From assembly GCA_040285825.1 (NCBI GenBank), contig JAUPSS010000007.1:2392689-2456688 (forward strand): a stretch of DNA of 64,000 nucleotides, in the 5' to 3' direction. Positions 30,823 through 42,123 of the stretch are shown here, piece by piece. The stretch's first letter is position 1. Every line of letters begins with the position of its first letter. The position numbers were made by a program, and so were the translations under genes. Source of the DNA: Eukaryota sp. TZLM1-RC (taxonomy: Eukaryota; Metamonada: BaSk clade). The notes below the pieces were generated by a model, which worked only from the letters and a program-made list of their open reading frames with translations, searched no databases and was not told the DNA's origin.

Positions 30823-32097
30823 TCAATAGTTCATCTCTGCCAAAACAAAAACACCAGATGCAACCCTCTCATAATAAAATCCAAGAGAAAGCAAAACATC
30901 AGAAACCATCTTCAACATCCCCTTGAAAATAAAAGACACAATTCTATTTTGCCAAAACAATCTGTTGAAATTTCTGTTAGTTCTTCTCTTTACAAGCATT
31001 TCAAAATCTGCCAAAAAAACGCATAGCCGTTGGAGCAAGTGAACCAAAAAGTGAAAATACAAATGGATATAAATTGTATTTTGCATGCTGTTGACTGGAC
31101 AATTTGGACAAAGATTCATTGTGTTTTTTGATTTTGGAATTTTCAGCATTTGAAAGAGGATGATGAATTTCAGAATTGACAAGCCTTTCATTTGAGGCAT
31201 TACAGGGATCAACGGACATAATATCCAATAAAATGAAGGTTCCATCCTATCCAGGTAATATTACATCACCTCTATTATTCTTATGAAAATCATCTTCAGT
31301 ATCAAACAGATTTGACAACAGAGGTTCCAAAAAGGATTCAATTCTATGAGATTTACACATACAATATAGTTGGTCTCTTACAGCATCGTGAACCTTGCTT
31401 CTAAAAGTAATGAAATGCTTACAATTTCACAGATGAGTAATTGTAATTTTTTGAGAACATTTACAAATTAAATTATGAGGTAAATTTGAAGGCAAGATAA
31501 AGGAAGGAAATCTCATATTCAAAGTCCACGCGGAATCAGTTAAGAGAGTACCATAAACTTGTGGAATTGTTGTTACTAAGGCAAAAGACGTACTATCCAC
31601 ATATCTTGTAAAAGATTTGCAAAAGTGGGATTCTTTTTCATGGCAAGGCCAAGTCTAACATCAAAATTCAAGCTTTCAAAAATCTTTGACAATTTTTGTT
31701 GAAGCTTTATACAGCAAAACTGCAAATTAAAAAAAGATCGGTTCGGAATTTCTTGAATTGATTGGGGACAACATTTGTTCCAGATTTTCGATGGCATTTT
31801 TTCGAGCTTACAAGTTATCTCATTAAAACACGGACTGCAATTTGGAACTAACAAATGAAAATCTTCAGGAAATCTACGAGAAAATTCATCAATAAAATTC
31901 CTGCCTCCACGCACAAAAGCTGATTGGCACAAAATAGAACAAATTCAGAAGTTGGCTCTTAACATCATCTATATTTCCTAGGTTACATCCTAAAAAACGA
32001 AAACCAGGCTGGTCGGAATTGAGGAAGGGGACGTTGAGGTCATTAAAGAACAAATCAATTGGTGCAAGGTCGATAATCAAACATTTGGCAATAAGTA
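30823..32097 (-). mobile_element. RLE retrotransposon, truncated copy
   Basis: Starts inside the RT (KCLII...PIDLFFNDLNVPFLNSDQ, GFRFLGCNLGNIDDVKSQL at about 31960-32060), continues with the post-RT region (MKKNPTFANLLQDM), then the endonuclease area (MDIMSVDP, NAENSKIKKHNESLSKL, FVFSLFGSLAPTAM) and the tail LFWQNRIVSFIFKGMLKM, ending EMNY at 30823. Frameshifts and a deletion after LLNLFYF. Belongs to the same family as the copy at 917-4200. It abuts, head to head, the plus-strand tail at 32098. Confidence 0.68.
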
Positions 32098-32410
32098 ATG
32101 GAACCCTTATCTCAGCTAGGATGTGTTCAACATGTCAAATATCAGCTGGCTCCATTTGCTGTTTCTCTTTTTGGTAACATTGGAATATCTGGCATTAAAT
32201 TTTTTGAAGGTTTCGGAAGTTTAATAAAAAAAAGAGCAGGAAAAGAATTGAACTTCAATTTCTGGCACAATAGAATTGTTTTTAGTATTCTTAAAGCAAT
32301 TCCAGAAATGTTGACCAAAGCACTATTACAATTAGGAATAGAGTATGAAAATCGCGCGCTTAAATGATTTGATGATGTTGATGCGTGTATTGAGGATATT
32401 GAGTTCTAGT
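32098..32410 (+). mobile_element. RLE retrotransposon 3' tail
   Basis: Open frame EPLSQLGCVQHVKYQLAPFA, then FGNIGISGIKFFEGF, FWHNRIVFSILKAIPEML and DACIEDIEF before a stop, matching the C-terminal 100 residues of the copy at 917. It is followed by a T-rich 3' flank. It starts abruptly at the head-to-head junction with the minus-strand copy. Confidence 0.65.
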
Positions 32411-32499
32411 TTTTTTTCGTTTAATGTTTTGTTAGCGTTGAAAATAAATTTCATTATTTCAAAAAAAATAATTAATGGAATAAATATCTTCTAAGCTTT

Positions 32500-32670
32500 T
32501 GAATAAAATCTGTCATTTTTTGAGAACTGAAATAGTTGCGTTGACAGAAATGTCATCCACATGTGCCACAATATCTATATCTGGAATTTTTAAATGATAC
32601 ATTAAAGGATGAATCACCAATTAAGAGAAAAAAAAATCAGGAGGATCGCCCTGTTTTGCAACTGAAAAAG
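32500..32670 (-). mobile_element. RLE retrotransposon RT scrap
   Basis: On the minus strand it encodes KQGDPPDFFF, VIHPLMYHLK and IVAHVDDISV, equal to RT blocks B and C (YMDD altered to HVDD). A short relic. The following 630 bases (32671-33301) show no recognisable gene. Confidence 0.55.
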
Positions 32671-33301
32671 TAGCAACTGACAATCTATGACAATCTTGAC
32701 GAAACTCTGTTTTGGGCCATACATTCTTTTTTGTATATCTAGTAGTATATTTAGGTCGTCGCTTAACAAAATTGGGATACAAATAGTTGCAAATAGTTGT
32801 TCATTAAACAGGTTCTATATTATCATCTACATAATCTCGGAAAATTTCAATCAAATACCTTGTAGCCGAATACTGGATTCACCATGGAAAAGAAGATAAT
32901 TCAACTAAATATACATTATCAATTAGTTTAACAGATTCGATTGAACCTGATTAATCAGTTCTGTTGGAGATGGGATAGAATCGAACAGACTTGTCTCCTC
33001 AGATTTAATCAATTGAATGAATTTCAACGAAGGAAAGTTTTTGTTCACCGATATTGGTAGGAAAAATGCAGTGAATAATTATTTCCTTCACATTTGGTAA
33101 TAGTATTTGCGTATAACAAGACTTTGTGGTATTTCCGGTCTAACAATGGGCTCAGACAAGAACACTCTATTTTTTGAAATATTAAATGGGACACATGGAG
33201 ATAACATCACGAATTCTTCTAGTGACCTCAGCTAATTGAAATCACTAACCTCAATACAACGATTTTTTGCTACACTTTTTTTGAATTGAAATACTAACTC
33301 C

Positions 33302-33484
33302 CTATACAATATTCTCTAAACAAGCGTCACTGTTACCGAACCTACTCACAGTATTTCGTTCATATTCTACACTAATAGCTAAAAGAGCTTTAGAAATCAT
33401 TGTTTGAATACACTTTAAAATGCAAAAAACAATTCTATTTAACCAGAAAGCGGAGTTCAATTTTTTACGAGATTTGTTGTGCAA
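33302..33484 (-). mobile_element. RLE retrotransposon 3' tail scrap
   Basis: Sixty codons, KKLNSAFWLNRIVFCILKC then TMISKALLAISVEYERN, almost the same as the tail of the copy at 917. It is cut at both ends. Confidence 0.65.
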
Positions 33485-33799
33485 AAATGACTTACAATTT
33501 TCAAAAACAAAGATTTTTGAGTAGTAACTTCACTATCGAAGTGGGTAATTGTTCTATGAAGACCGAATAATCAAGCTCAAAACATTTCAGATCTGACCAA
33601 TGTGTCAAGTTTATAGACCCTATTCCAAGGAAAATAAATCTCAACATTTGAGAACAGTGACAAGCATTGTGGATTATAATCATCAAAGTAAAAATCAAGT
33701 ATTCAATTTTAGTGTTAATTACCCTGGAATCTTTATAAGCAGTAGGTAGTCGCAATTGTAAATCACAAATAATTTCCGAATATTGGGATATTGATGATC

Positions 33800-34330
33800 C
33801 CAGCATCAATCCTTCTGAATTTCAAAATATGACCATTGCTGCTGTTGATCCGGGATATCTGATCTACTCTATTGTTCTGCCTATTTAGCTATTGAAATGA
33901 CTCATTCAAAGAAACCTGAGAGAGATAAGCATGTTTATTTAAGGTACACTCAAAATCAATGAAGATTTGAGTCAAAAAAATTCAAATTCAAAAGAATAAG
34001 AAACAGTATACGGAATGAAACTCTTATCGCAATAATTAAGTCCACAGAGAACAAAACAGTTGAAGCGTTCCGAATGTACAGAAATCCAAGACCATGGAAG
34101 AGGCACGAGAGGTATATTCGTCAGGGGCTTACCATTTAAATCTTGCGAAAGTTTGTGGAATAGAGATCAAAATGCTTCGCTGAATATGTTGGTAGTGATG
34201 AAAAGCACATGCAAATGGTGGAGATAGACTAGTATACCTGCAGAGCACAATGCAACAAGAAAATGATGTACGAGGAAAACTACTTGACACGTTACACTCT
34301 TCGTGACAATAAAAATCATCCTTACGACTC
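33800..34330 (+). pseudogene. Fanzor fragment with RuvC-I and RuvC-III
   Basis: MTIAAVDPGYLIYSI (about 33825-33870) is a RuvC-I block. DKHVYLRYTQNQ and RFESKKFKFKRIRN follow, as after RuvC-I in Fanzors. The RuvC-II and zinc area is mostly deleted, leaving RNPRPWKRHER, which matches TNPRVYRRE of the minus-strand copy. Then LWNRDQNASLNML (34155-34190) is a canonical RuvC-III with the catalytic Asp intact. Stops and a frame change between blocks. It lies just upstream of the cotransporter gene. Confidence 0.65.
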
Positions 34331-34389
34331 AGACCCTCAATATTAGTGTAAAAAGAACACTTATTTCATTGTTTTAGACAATATCTGCA

Positions 34390-37054
34390 ATGACTTCTGA
34401 CTCTGATGTCAAAATAGAGATGGCGAGTTCCAAAGAACCTCCAGCTCCCAATACTGACACCATTCATTCAAATAGTCAATACTCCAACTCATTCCGTAAC
34501 TCTTTTACTTTTTACGGCAGGGATGCAGATTCATTCTTCGCATCCATAGCTCGCAAAATTCGGGGTAATGAATGTGAGAACAAGGCCAGTCTCACAACGT
34601 TTCCGGGTGTTTTTGTCCCTGCTTGTGCTAACATCCTTGGTATTCTTCTTTTTGCCAGACTTTCATGGATCGTTGGTACCGGGGGTCTCTTCCACTCTCT
34701 CACGATCGTATCCATGTCTCTCCTTTGTACGCTTCTCACCGCTACATCCATGAGTGCCCTTGTCACCAATGGGAAAATCAAATCCGGTGGAGCTTACTTT
34801 GGGATCTCCAGAACACTTGGTTCTGCTCCTGGAACAGCTGTTGGTGTCCTTTTTTACCTCTCCAATGTCTTTGGTTGTTCAATGTACATTCTAGGAGCTG
34901 TGGAGTTTATGATAGATGGCCTTGGACTCTCAATACCTGGCACCATTTCTGTTTATCAAGTTCAACTCATTTCTTATATCTGTTTGGTCCTAATTGCAGG
35001 GTCTTGTTTCATTGGTATAAGGTTTGTTTCTTCACTGGCGCCTGTGTTTTTAGGGATTGTGATTTTATCGATTATTTCTATTTATTTAGGATTTTTCATT
35101 CCTTCTGATATTCATGAAGAATTCAATGTTGGTTTTGCTTACTCCAATCTACAATCCAACTGGGCCTCGGCCTCTGATTCAACCGTGTCTTTCTCCGTTC
35201 TACTTTCTATTTTCTTTCCTAGTTGCACAGGTCTACTAGCAGGGTCAAACAAGTCTGATACTTTAAAGAACCCTTCAAACAGCATTCCCAAGGGTACAAT
35301 TATGGCATCTTTGTTTACCGGGTTTATTTACCTTTCTTTCACCTTCATTTGTGCAGGGGTCTATGACAGAGATTCAATGCTGGAAAACAGGCTATTGGTT
35401 ACTTACACTGCTTTTCCACTACCAACAGTTGTCCGATATGGAGTGGTGTTTGCTTCTTTGGGAGCTGGCCTTCAAGCTTTGAGTTCAGCTCCCCGACTGC
35501 TATACGCCCTTGCCCAAGATGAGTGTGTCCCTTTTTTGAAAATATTTGCCAAAACAACATCCAGAAATGAACCAACGAATGCTATTTTGGTCACCACGTT
35601 TTTAGTTGGAGCAGTTTTGATTTCTGGAAATTTGGATTTTGTAGCCCCATTGGTTACGCATTTCTTTTTGTTGTTTTATTTTTCTATTAATTTATCTACA
35701 TTAATATTATCAATTTTGAAGCCACCATCATTTAGGCCAGATTTCAAATACTTTTCTAAGTTCAGTTCATTTCTAGGTGCTGCACTTTGTCTGAGCTATA
35801 TGTTCTTTATTAGTTGGATTTTGAGCGTTGTCACGTTCATTCTGGCCCTTTTATTGATTTTTTATGTCCAAAAACGTGGCGCCGAGAAGCAATGGGGTGA
35901 CTCTATCAAAGGTTTGAAGTTTTACAATATTTACCATAGGATTACAGTTACAAATGACCCGTGACTCGCTTGTCTCCCTCCGAAAAGTGTCTGTGAACTC
36001 TGTCCATGCTAAGAATTGGCGACCTCAAATCCTGGCGGTTACACAAGGAAAGCAAAGTGATACAAGACTTACTAAAATCGACAAGGGTTTGATTGCTTTT
36101 CTTAGTCATTTATCGGAGTCTAAAGGTATTACCATGATTTACTCTATCTTAAAAGAAGTGGACCATTGCGATGTGAGTAGCTCACGGGTTGTTAATGCTC
36201 TTCAACAGTGCTGTGATGAATTTGAACTTGAAGCTTTCTGCAAGGCTATTTTAACCCCAGTTAACAATGAATCATTCAGTTTCCTTTGTCAGGCAGCTGG
36301 TCTAGGGGTTCTCTCTCCTAACTGTCTGATGTTTCCCTTCTCAAACACTTGTGATGAAAGCGTATTAGTGGATAGACTCAACACTGCATTTGATTTACAG
36401 CAGTCTGTTTTAATGTTCAAGGGAGCTGAAAATTACTATGATTTTGTTAATTCTTCTGGAAATAATGCTGATAGTGAGATTATAGTGTTTTGGTTAATCT
36501 ATGATAGTGGACTCTTGCTCATGCTGTTCCATTTACTATCCAAGCATCCATTTTGGAAAGGTTGTACTGTACGATTGTATTCAATTGCCACTCTCAACGA
36601 TAACTCAGTTCAGATGAAAAACGACATTGAAAAGTTGTTGGCAAGGTTTAGGCTTAGAGCCAAAGTACGAATTTTGGAGCTCACCGATTCTTCCCCCTAT
36701 GAATATGATCGAACTGTGGCTTTAAATACAAGAGCAGAATTACTTTCCAAGTTGGAATTAGAACGGGCAAACAGCCTTGAGATGGTAATTGAAAGTAGCA
36801 GATTAGGTTCAACTTCCGTCGTTAATGATGGGGATACTCATTTGGCTTCTGCTTATGCTATTAATGAATTGGTCAAAACGAGATCTCGAGCTGAAGATTT
36901 AGTTTTAATCAATTTACCTCCAATGAACATGTTTAAGGAGCAAGATGAGTCACTGAGATCCTATGTGACCTTCATTAGGAAGTTGGCAGAAGGAGTTCCT
37001 CAAATGTTGTTGGTAAAGGGCACAGGGGAGGAAATAGTTATGGATTTTCTTTAG
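34390..37054 (+). CDS. SLC12-type cation-chloride cotransporter
   Basis: About 878 residues if a 28-nt intron (35912-35939) is removed. The membrane half (exon 1) starts TTFPGVFVPACANILGILLF, with FARLSWIVG, SGGAYFGISRTLGSAPG, FFPSCTGLLAGSNKSDTLKN and LQALSSAPRLLYALAQDE, all hallmark motifs of the NKCC/KCC family. The cytosolic half (exon 2) has HAKNWRPQILAV, GLGVLSPNCLMFPF, IIVFWLIYDSGLLLMLFHLL and NSVQMKNDIEKLL, the family's C-terminal domain. Unspliced, the two halves lie in different frames overlapping at 35954-35964. Splicing gives WGDSIKGLQLQMTRDSLVSL, which fits the family's linker. The protein couples chloride with sodium and/or potassium at the plasma or vacuole membrane and controls cell volume. 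Confidence 0.85.
35912..35939 (+). other. Predicted 28-nt intron in the SLC12 gene
   Basis: Starts GTTTG and ends CCATAG. Length 28 restores the frame between the two halves of a conserved protein (codon G|GA). It lacks an obvious CTAAT branch motif, so a one-base indel in the genome or assembly is the alternative. Confidence 0.6.
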
Positions 37055-37852
37055 AGTTTTTGCATTTCTATGTATCACTACGTATATTTCAATATTTGTT
37101 ATTTGTTTTTTGTCAGTTTTCCTGATAAATGTATGTTGATCCTTCACTCTGACTGGCCTTTATCATTTTCAATTATATGCTTCTAAGTCATTATGACAGT
37201 AACAAAAACTTAAACCTATATCACTACCAGCTGAGGGATCAAAATGAGAGAATACTTTCTTCAAACAAACTTTACTTTTTGGATACGTAATCATTGTTTA
37301 TTAAATTGCCATTATCTTTTGAAGTCAATGTTTCACAGTTGTGATAATACACTTTAATAGAGCAAACGAGGGAGTTTTTCATATTTTTGGTAATTTTTTT
37401 AATTTACAGGAGAAATGGTTAATTGACAAGTTTTTGACAACTTTGGCGAAGTTGACAACATTTTTTTCCAAAATTTTTGTCATGTCTATGATCGTTGTTC
37501 TTACTTTTCTGCATAAATGGTGTTTATTTAATCCTGTCCAATAATACTACCATACAACTACTCAATTCTGGGATGACTATTGGGAGGTTTGTTGTTGACC
37601 GCACAACCGCACATAATTCACAAAAGTACAACCGGTTTTTTTTACTCTGGTTGCTAGCTGTGTATCCACGTCGTTCTCTGTCGCAGATCAGATAACAGAA
37701 GATGGTCGCCTGAAGATCTCAAGCTAAAGGGAAACCCTTCCCACAAAGGCCTATTGTCGAAGAGCTTGTTGTAGATCAGTTCTTGTATCAAAAGCAAACA
37801 AAGGAGGTGGAGTGACTAAAGGTTCATGCAACATTCAGAAATGTAGAATATT
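37055..37852. other. Intergenic
   Basis: No gene recognised. Plus-strand short open stretches around 37640-37840 have no known motif. The T-rich part 37370-37500 is low complexity. Confidence 0.35.
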
Positions 37853-38473
37853 ATGAGAAGTGTGACAAAGTTGTCAAAATATTTGCCCTCGGAATTATTT
37901 GTCCCATTGAAAACTAATCAATCTTTAGCTCAATTACTGGTTAACTTTTCTATCAAGTGCTTTTCTGAGGTTCAAGATCGTAATAAGGAGCCTCAATGGT
38001 TATTGGAAACAATTGATTTGGCAAATGCAAATGGTCTAAATTGCACCGAATTTGCTGAATGTTTGCCAATGTTTGAATCTAAAAAGACTCCTCCTCTAAT
38101 GTTAACTTTTGGTACCTTCAATCAAATTAGTCAGGTCAAGGAAAATCATTTTGATACTGATCACTGGTTGTTGAGAACATTGGTGAAATCTTATAGTTCT
38201 TTTCAAAGTCAAGAAGATTCTGATTGGAATGTCAAAATTTTTGACAAGTGTTTGAACTCCTTCAATTTCGAAAAATTCACGTTTTCTCAATTAAACGAAA
38301 TTATTTCGCCATTGGGTAAGTTTGAAGAACTCAATTCTACTCTATGTCAGTTTATGTTCCATGTCATGAATCCTATTTTTGCACGTCAGCTAGATAAGAT
38401 GTCTGACAATGGTTTCAATGAAGCTAGTGAACCTTCTTCAGTGGGCTCACGAGCTGTCAAACAGTCCGAGTGA
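37853..38473 (+). CDS. Hypothetical protein, 206 residues
   Basis: Open frame from ATG 37853 to a TGA. Predicted mostly helical, no membrane span, no signal peptide, mixed charge, with a serine-rich tail (EASEPSSVGSRAVKQSE). No family recognised. Amino-acid composition is protein-like and codon use resembles the neighbours. It could be a truncated copy of a longer gene, since it is surrounded by non-coding DNA and a transposon tail. Confidence 0.4.
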   Translation: MRSVTKLSKYLPSELFVPLKTNQSLAQLLVNFSIKCFSEVQDRNKEPQWLLETIDLANANGLNCTEFAECLPMFESKKTPPLMLTFGTFNQISQVKENHFDTDHWLLRTLVKSYSSFQSQEDSDWNVKIFDKCLNSFNFEKFTFSQLNEIISPLGKFEELNSTLCQFMFHVMNPIFARQLDKMSDNGFNEASEPSSVGSRAVKQSE

Positions 38474-38697
38474 ATTGGAATATAATAAAATTCAGGTAAA
38501 ACATCAATCAAAAGGGCTTTCCATTGCAATTTAGGCAAACTAATAACCTTTAAAGAACTAAGTCGAACTCTTGAGTCGAAGGAATTAAGTCAGCTCAAAT
38601 CAACATAATGACCTTCTTTGAAACCGTCAAAGAGTTCATCCAGCAAAATGGTTGGAAGTTTGTTTAAAAAAATATTTTTACAGAAATAGAATTCTGT

Positions 38698-39363
38698 CTA
38701 GTATTCAATGTCCTCCAAACAAGCATCACTATTACTAAACCTACTCACAGCATTTCGTTTATATTCTACACCAATTGCTGAAAGAGCGTTAGAAATCATT
38801 GTTTTAATAGACTTGAAAATGCAAAACACAATTCTATTTGACCAGAAAGGGGAATTAATTTTTTTACGAGACCTATTCAGCAAAAACTTTCTTGAAGTTT
38901 TCAAAAAAGTGGAACCCTGAAGATCCAATATTGCCAAAAAGAGAAATTGCAAACGGCACAAATATTTCACATGTTACACTCTACCTAATTGTGCCAATGG
39001 TTCTTCATATTTCTTTATTTTGTTTTTCCGGCGTTAGATAGTGGCGAATCAGCAGAATACATCAAAAGAGCAGCAGTATTTTTGCAAACATCAACTGAGA
39101 CAACATCCACAACATTGAGAACACCATCAATCTCTGGAGCTACTAAATCTGCCATTCTTCTACTAAAGAAATCATCAGTTTGATCTGGAGATAGCTCACG
39201 AACTAACGGGACAATAAATGCCTCTCTATTGAAACTTTTGCACATAGCAAATAATTGATCACGAACTGAAGCACGAACAATTGATCGATAAGTTATAAAA
39301 CATTTGCAGTTTCAATATGGGAAAGAGTAACCACGTTTTTGCAACGACAAATTAAATCATTTG
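38698..39363 (-). mobile_element. RLE retrotransposon 3' part
   Basis: From CRCKNVVTLSH (about 39335-39357) through MCKSFNREAFIVPLVREL, RRMADLVAPEIDGVLNVVDVVSVDV (39100-39180) to the tail FWSNRIVFCIFKSIKTMISN and DACLEDIEY at 38698. Very similar to 917-1600, so both copies are from one recently active family. Small deletions shift the frame twice. The 220 bases between the previous gene and this copy show nothing. Confidence 0.75.
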
Positions 39364-39438
39364 GAATCAATTGGAAAAGTGAATCATCTATTTATCATCT
39401 ATTTAAACGTAAACCAGTGCAAAGAAACATCTGTGTCA

Positions 39439-40017
39439 ATGAGTACGGCACTGTTTACGTCAGTGAGCACACACCCCTGTGGTATTCAGTTCTGTAACAT
39501 ATCTTTATCTCGATCCAACCAGCAATTACTGAACTTTCTTACGTCACTTCCTAGTAAGTATTCCCCTTCTTCAACTTGTAGCACTTGTCAAGACTCCACA
39601 TCTTCACACTTTCTTCCCATTTGTACAGTTAGTGAAATTAATCTCAAGCTTTCTTCTGTCAAACCTGTATGTGATGACTGCTATCTCTTACATCAACCCA
39701 ACAAGGTTTTGTCAGCCTTCGCTTCATCAGACTTGCAGCAGGGTAAAGTTCACCCTCTACTCACTAAATGGAGTTTTGTTGCAAATAAATCATTAGATGA
39801 AGTGTCTCTTCTTTCAGAAGGTGCCACTGCTGCTTATGCTCTTTTAAATCTATGTTCCTCGCTACCCATTGTAGATCACGAAGGAAATGTAATTTCTACA
39901 AACTGGAAAGGGGATAATTTTATCAGTTTTTTGAAGGAAAATACAGCTAATGAAGATAGTTCAGATGAAGAAGTTGTTAAAGATAAACCGAAAAAGAAAA
40001 GAAACAGAAGAAAGTAA
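39439..40017 (+). CDS. Hypothetical protein with Cys pairs and basic tail
   Basis: 193 residues from ATG 39439 (the frame opens earlier, but the upstream part overlaps the transposon end). It has CSTC (about residue 52) and CDDC (about residue 85), which could bind zinc, an alanine-rich helix (GATAAYALLNLCSSL), an acidic patch (NEDSSDEEVV) and a lysine/arginine tail that may be a nuclear or nucleolar signal. Poly(A) signal AATAAA-like sequence lies downstream. Family not recognised. Confidence 0.5.
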   Translation: MSTALFTSVSTHPCGIQFCNISLSRSNQQLLNFLTSLPSKYSPSSTCSTCQDSTSSHFLPICTVSEINLKLSSVKPVCDDCYLLHQPNKVLSAFASSDLQQGKVHPLLTKWSFVANKSLDEVSLLSEGATAAYALLNLCSSLPIVDHEGNVISTNWKGDNFISFLKENTANEDSSDEEVVKDKPKKKRNRRK

Positions 40018-40093
40018 ATTGTTTTTAGTTTTAATTTAGTCTGTTAACTGTAAAAATAAAGAAAACAAAATTTATACAAATTCAAAAACAATT

Positions 40094-41152
40094 CTAATTT
40101 AAATTGACAATGGTTGAACCACTTCCAGATGCAATCAAGAATGCGTCTTTCTTTTCCGAATAAGCATCTAGTTGCAGATAGTCCACTAACTGATCAGCAT
40201 CTAGACCCAAAGTTTCAGTGATACTGTGGTAGACATCCATGTCAGCTTCATTGAGAATACGAACAGCTTCAGCTTCTGCCTGTTTACCAAGAGTATATTC
40301 CTGAGCTTTAGCAGTAGCATCAACAATCCTGATCTGGGCTTCTATTTCAGATATGAGTAAATTGGTTTCAGCATGGATAGCAGCGGTTTGTTGTTCATAT
40401 TGGCGTTGACGGGCAATCTGGCGCTCAACTTGAACGTTCACGATACTACGTTCTACATCTTCTGAAACTATGATGATTCTTCGAAGTTGAAGAAACTCAA
40501 TGTCGTAGTATTGAATACCTTCATTTTCATTGCTAGACAACTGTCTGTCAACCAAGGCGGTCTTCATGGCATCGGCTATTTCTGTTCTCATTTCAAAATA
40601 GTCAGAAAGCTGGTAGTTTGAGGCGACTGATGCCAAGGTAGATCTTGCCGTTTGTCGCCACAATCTAAGAGCGTTTTGAGCATTGGCTTGGTTGGCAATG
40701 AGATACTTGACATTCTCCTTACGAATTGTGTATTGGAATGAAACGTCTAACTCAAGAGAAGTTCCATCACTGGTACGAGCAACAATGCGTTTAGCATCAC
40801 TCATGTCGGAAAAATCAAGAGTGACCATAGTTTTGGGGACGGTCATGAAAGATTTAAAGAGGCCTACATATCTTCTACCAGGTTCATAAATAGTGCTACA
40901 ATCTATCGAAGAACTTAAGGAGTTGTAGAGACAAGCATAATATCCTTGTGGTAGCACTGAAAAGGTTAACGCGAAAACAGTAATGGCAGTCACTACAGCA
41001 AGAGCAGCTCCTATGATGGAGACCTTGACAGCTTTTTGCATTGGGTATTGTTGAAATAAGGAATTGTTTTTTGAATGTATTGCATCAACATCAATCAGTG
41101 ATTGATTTGGTTCTACCTTCTTGGAATAAAATGCTACGAACTGCTGAGGCAT
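40094..41152 (-). CDS. SPFH/Band 7 (prohibitin-fold) membrane protein
   Basis: 352 residues. One N-terminal membrane span (about 45-68), then an SPFH domain: PGRRYVGLFKSF, VTLDFSD, TSDGTSLELDVSFQY, RSTLASVASNYQLSDYFEMR and YYDIEFLQLRRIIIVSEDVERSI. A long charged coiled coil follows (QVERQIARQRQYEQQTAAIHAE...), ending AKAQEYTLGKQAEAEAVRIL, the typical SPFH pattern. Such proteins oligomerise into membrane cages or microdomains. Subtype (flotillin, prohibitin, stomatin or HflK/C-like) could not be fixed. The start ATG and length are ordinary. Confidence 0.85.
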   Translation of the reverse strand: MPQQFVAFYSKKVEPNQSLIDVDAIHSKNNSLFQQYPMQKAVKVSIIGAALAVVTAITVFALTFSVLPQGYYACLYNSLSSSIDCSTIYEPGRRYVGLFKSFMTVPKTMVTLDFSDMSDAKRIVARTSDGTSLELDVSFQYTIRKENVKYLIANQANAQNALRLWRQTARSTLASVASNYQLSDYFEMRTEIADAMKTALVDRQLSSNENEGIQYYDIEFLQLRRIIIVSEDVERSIVNVQVERQIARQRQYEQQTAAIHAETNLLISEIEAQIRIVDATAKAQEYTLGKQAEAEAVRILNEADMDVYHSITETLGLDADQLVDYLQLDAYSEKKDAFLIASGSGSTIVNLN

Positions 41153-41449
41153 CGGTTAACCATTGTATAATTGTTTGTCATAGACAAAATACAACTATTT
41201 TAAGTTACATGGTTCCCTTGGAACAAGTGCTTTATCTTTCTTGAATTACTTCACTGAAATTGTGAAAAACCGAACATCGATAGTTTGACAAGACGGTTTG
41301 GCTGACCAGATTTTTTTTCAATTTTTAAAGGTGTTGTACCCTTGTTATCTTCTGCTTTGTTATCTCTTTGTCGGATCTATGAAGGAAAAACTTGCAGCAA
41401 ATTGTTATGGCTGATCTGACGTACGATTATATAGAGTTTTAAGTTTGTT

Positions 41450-41636
41450 GTTTAGTTGCTCAATTAATATTAGTTGTTAATTGATTACTGTTCGTTCTTA
41501 ATTAAATGATGCTGTCAGGCATATTATTATTGACATGGCATTAAAGAGCCTTCGCTTAGAGAAACGCAAAACAAATTTGAATAACTTCGTGAAAGAGGAG
41601 ACTATCGGTAGAAGCAAGAAATTGTATGAATGATTT
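41450..41636 (+). mobile_element. RLE retrotransposon copy split by the LTR element, left part
   Basis: Encodes LNDAVRHIIIDMALKSLRL, matching LHDAVRD...ARISCIKEPLL of the copy at 45430, then GRSKKLYE, truncated by the LTR element. If 41637-45255 and one copy of ATTT are removed, GAATGATTTCCAAAAATT is restored and reads on into the right part, as in the intact copy near 46855. Confidence 0.65.
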
Positions 41637-41717
41637 TGTTGGCGCCCTAAGGCTTTTATAATATGAATAGAAAATAACTTATCTTTATCTCAACCACTTT
41701 TGCAACCTAAGGCAACA
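41637..41717 (+). repeat. LTR, 81 bp (left outer)
   Basis: Begins TGTTGGCGCC and ends AAGGCAACA, with TATAAT-like sequence inside. Differs from the right outer LTR by one base (C at the position of A in AAATTATC). Unusually short. Confidence 0.85.
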
Positions 41718-42078
41718 ATAATTATTGGCCGTATTAGGTTATAGGTATACCGTTTACACAACTCACAGCTATCAAACAGAGGATATCTTCAGCAGATATC
41801 ATGTCAGTCTCTCCTCGCCAGGACACTGACTCCAGCCAAATTTTTTACATTAGACAGATGCAACAGTACGACAGAGATGCTTTGAGCATACATACAACAT
41901 CAGTAGGGACTGAAGAGTCAAATAAAGAAGAGGACTCGGGCTCGAGACCACCCTCCGCCCCTCCTCATGAGAAAGATATGGAACCAGGCACGGAACCACC
42001 TCCCGCCTCTTCCAAATCAAAAACAATGGAACCAGGCACGGAACCACCTCCCGCCTCTTCCATGTCCAACAAACCAGA
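41637..42078 (+). repeat. Left palindrome, plus arm
   Basis: Inverted copy of 42770-43167. The arm is 442 bp against 398 bp in its partner; the difference equals one extra 48-bp gag repeat here and four more C/G in the homopolymer of the other arm. The loop 42079-42769 holds the rest of the gag frame. Confidence 0.8.
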
Positions 42079-42091
42079 CCTTACGAACTAA
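41801..42091 (+). pseudogene. Gag-like ORF start (plus arm)
   Basis: ATG 41801. Disordered acidic and proline-rich N-terminal part of the element's first ORF, with a 16-residue tandem repeat (MEPGTEPPPAS...). The sequence leaves the gag frame at 42078, where a 13-bp piece of integrase sequence (CCTTACGAACTAA) begins, and stops at 42091. Truncated by the inversion. Confidence 0.6.
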
Positions 42092-42123
42092 TCCAACTTA
42101 CTTGGATTTGTGCTGTCTGCTTG

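Noticed and set aside
30823-32410. Twin-priming inversion of one RLE element (minus copy 30823-32097 joined head to head with plus tail 32098-32410)
   Set aside because: Both halves contain the same C-terminal tail and differ in sequence, so they are two copies. Twin priming gives non-overlapping halves of one copy.
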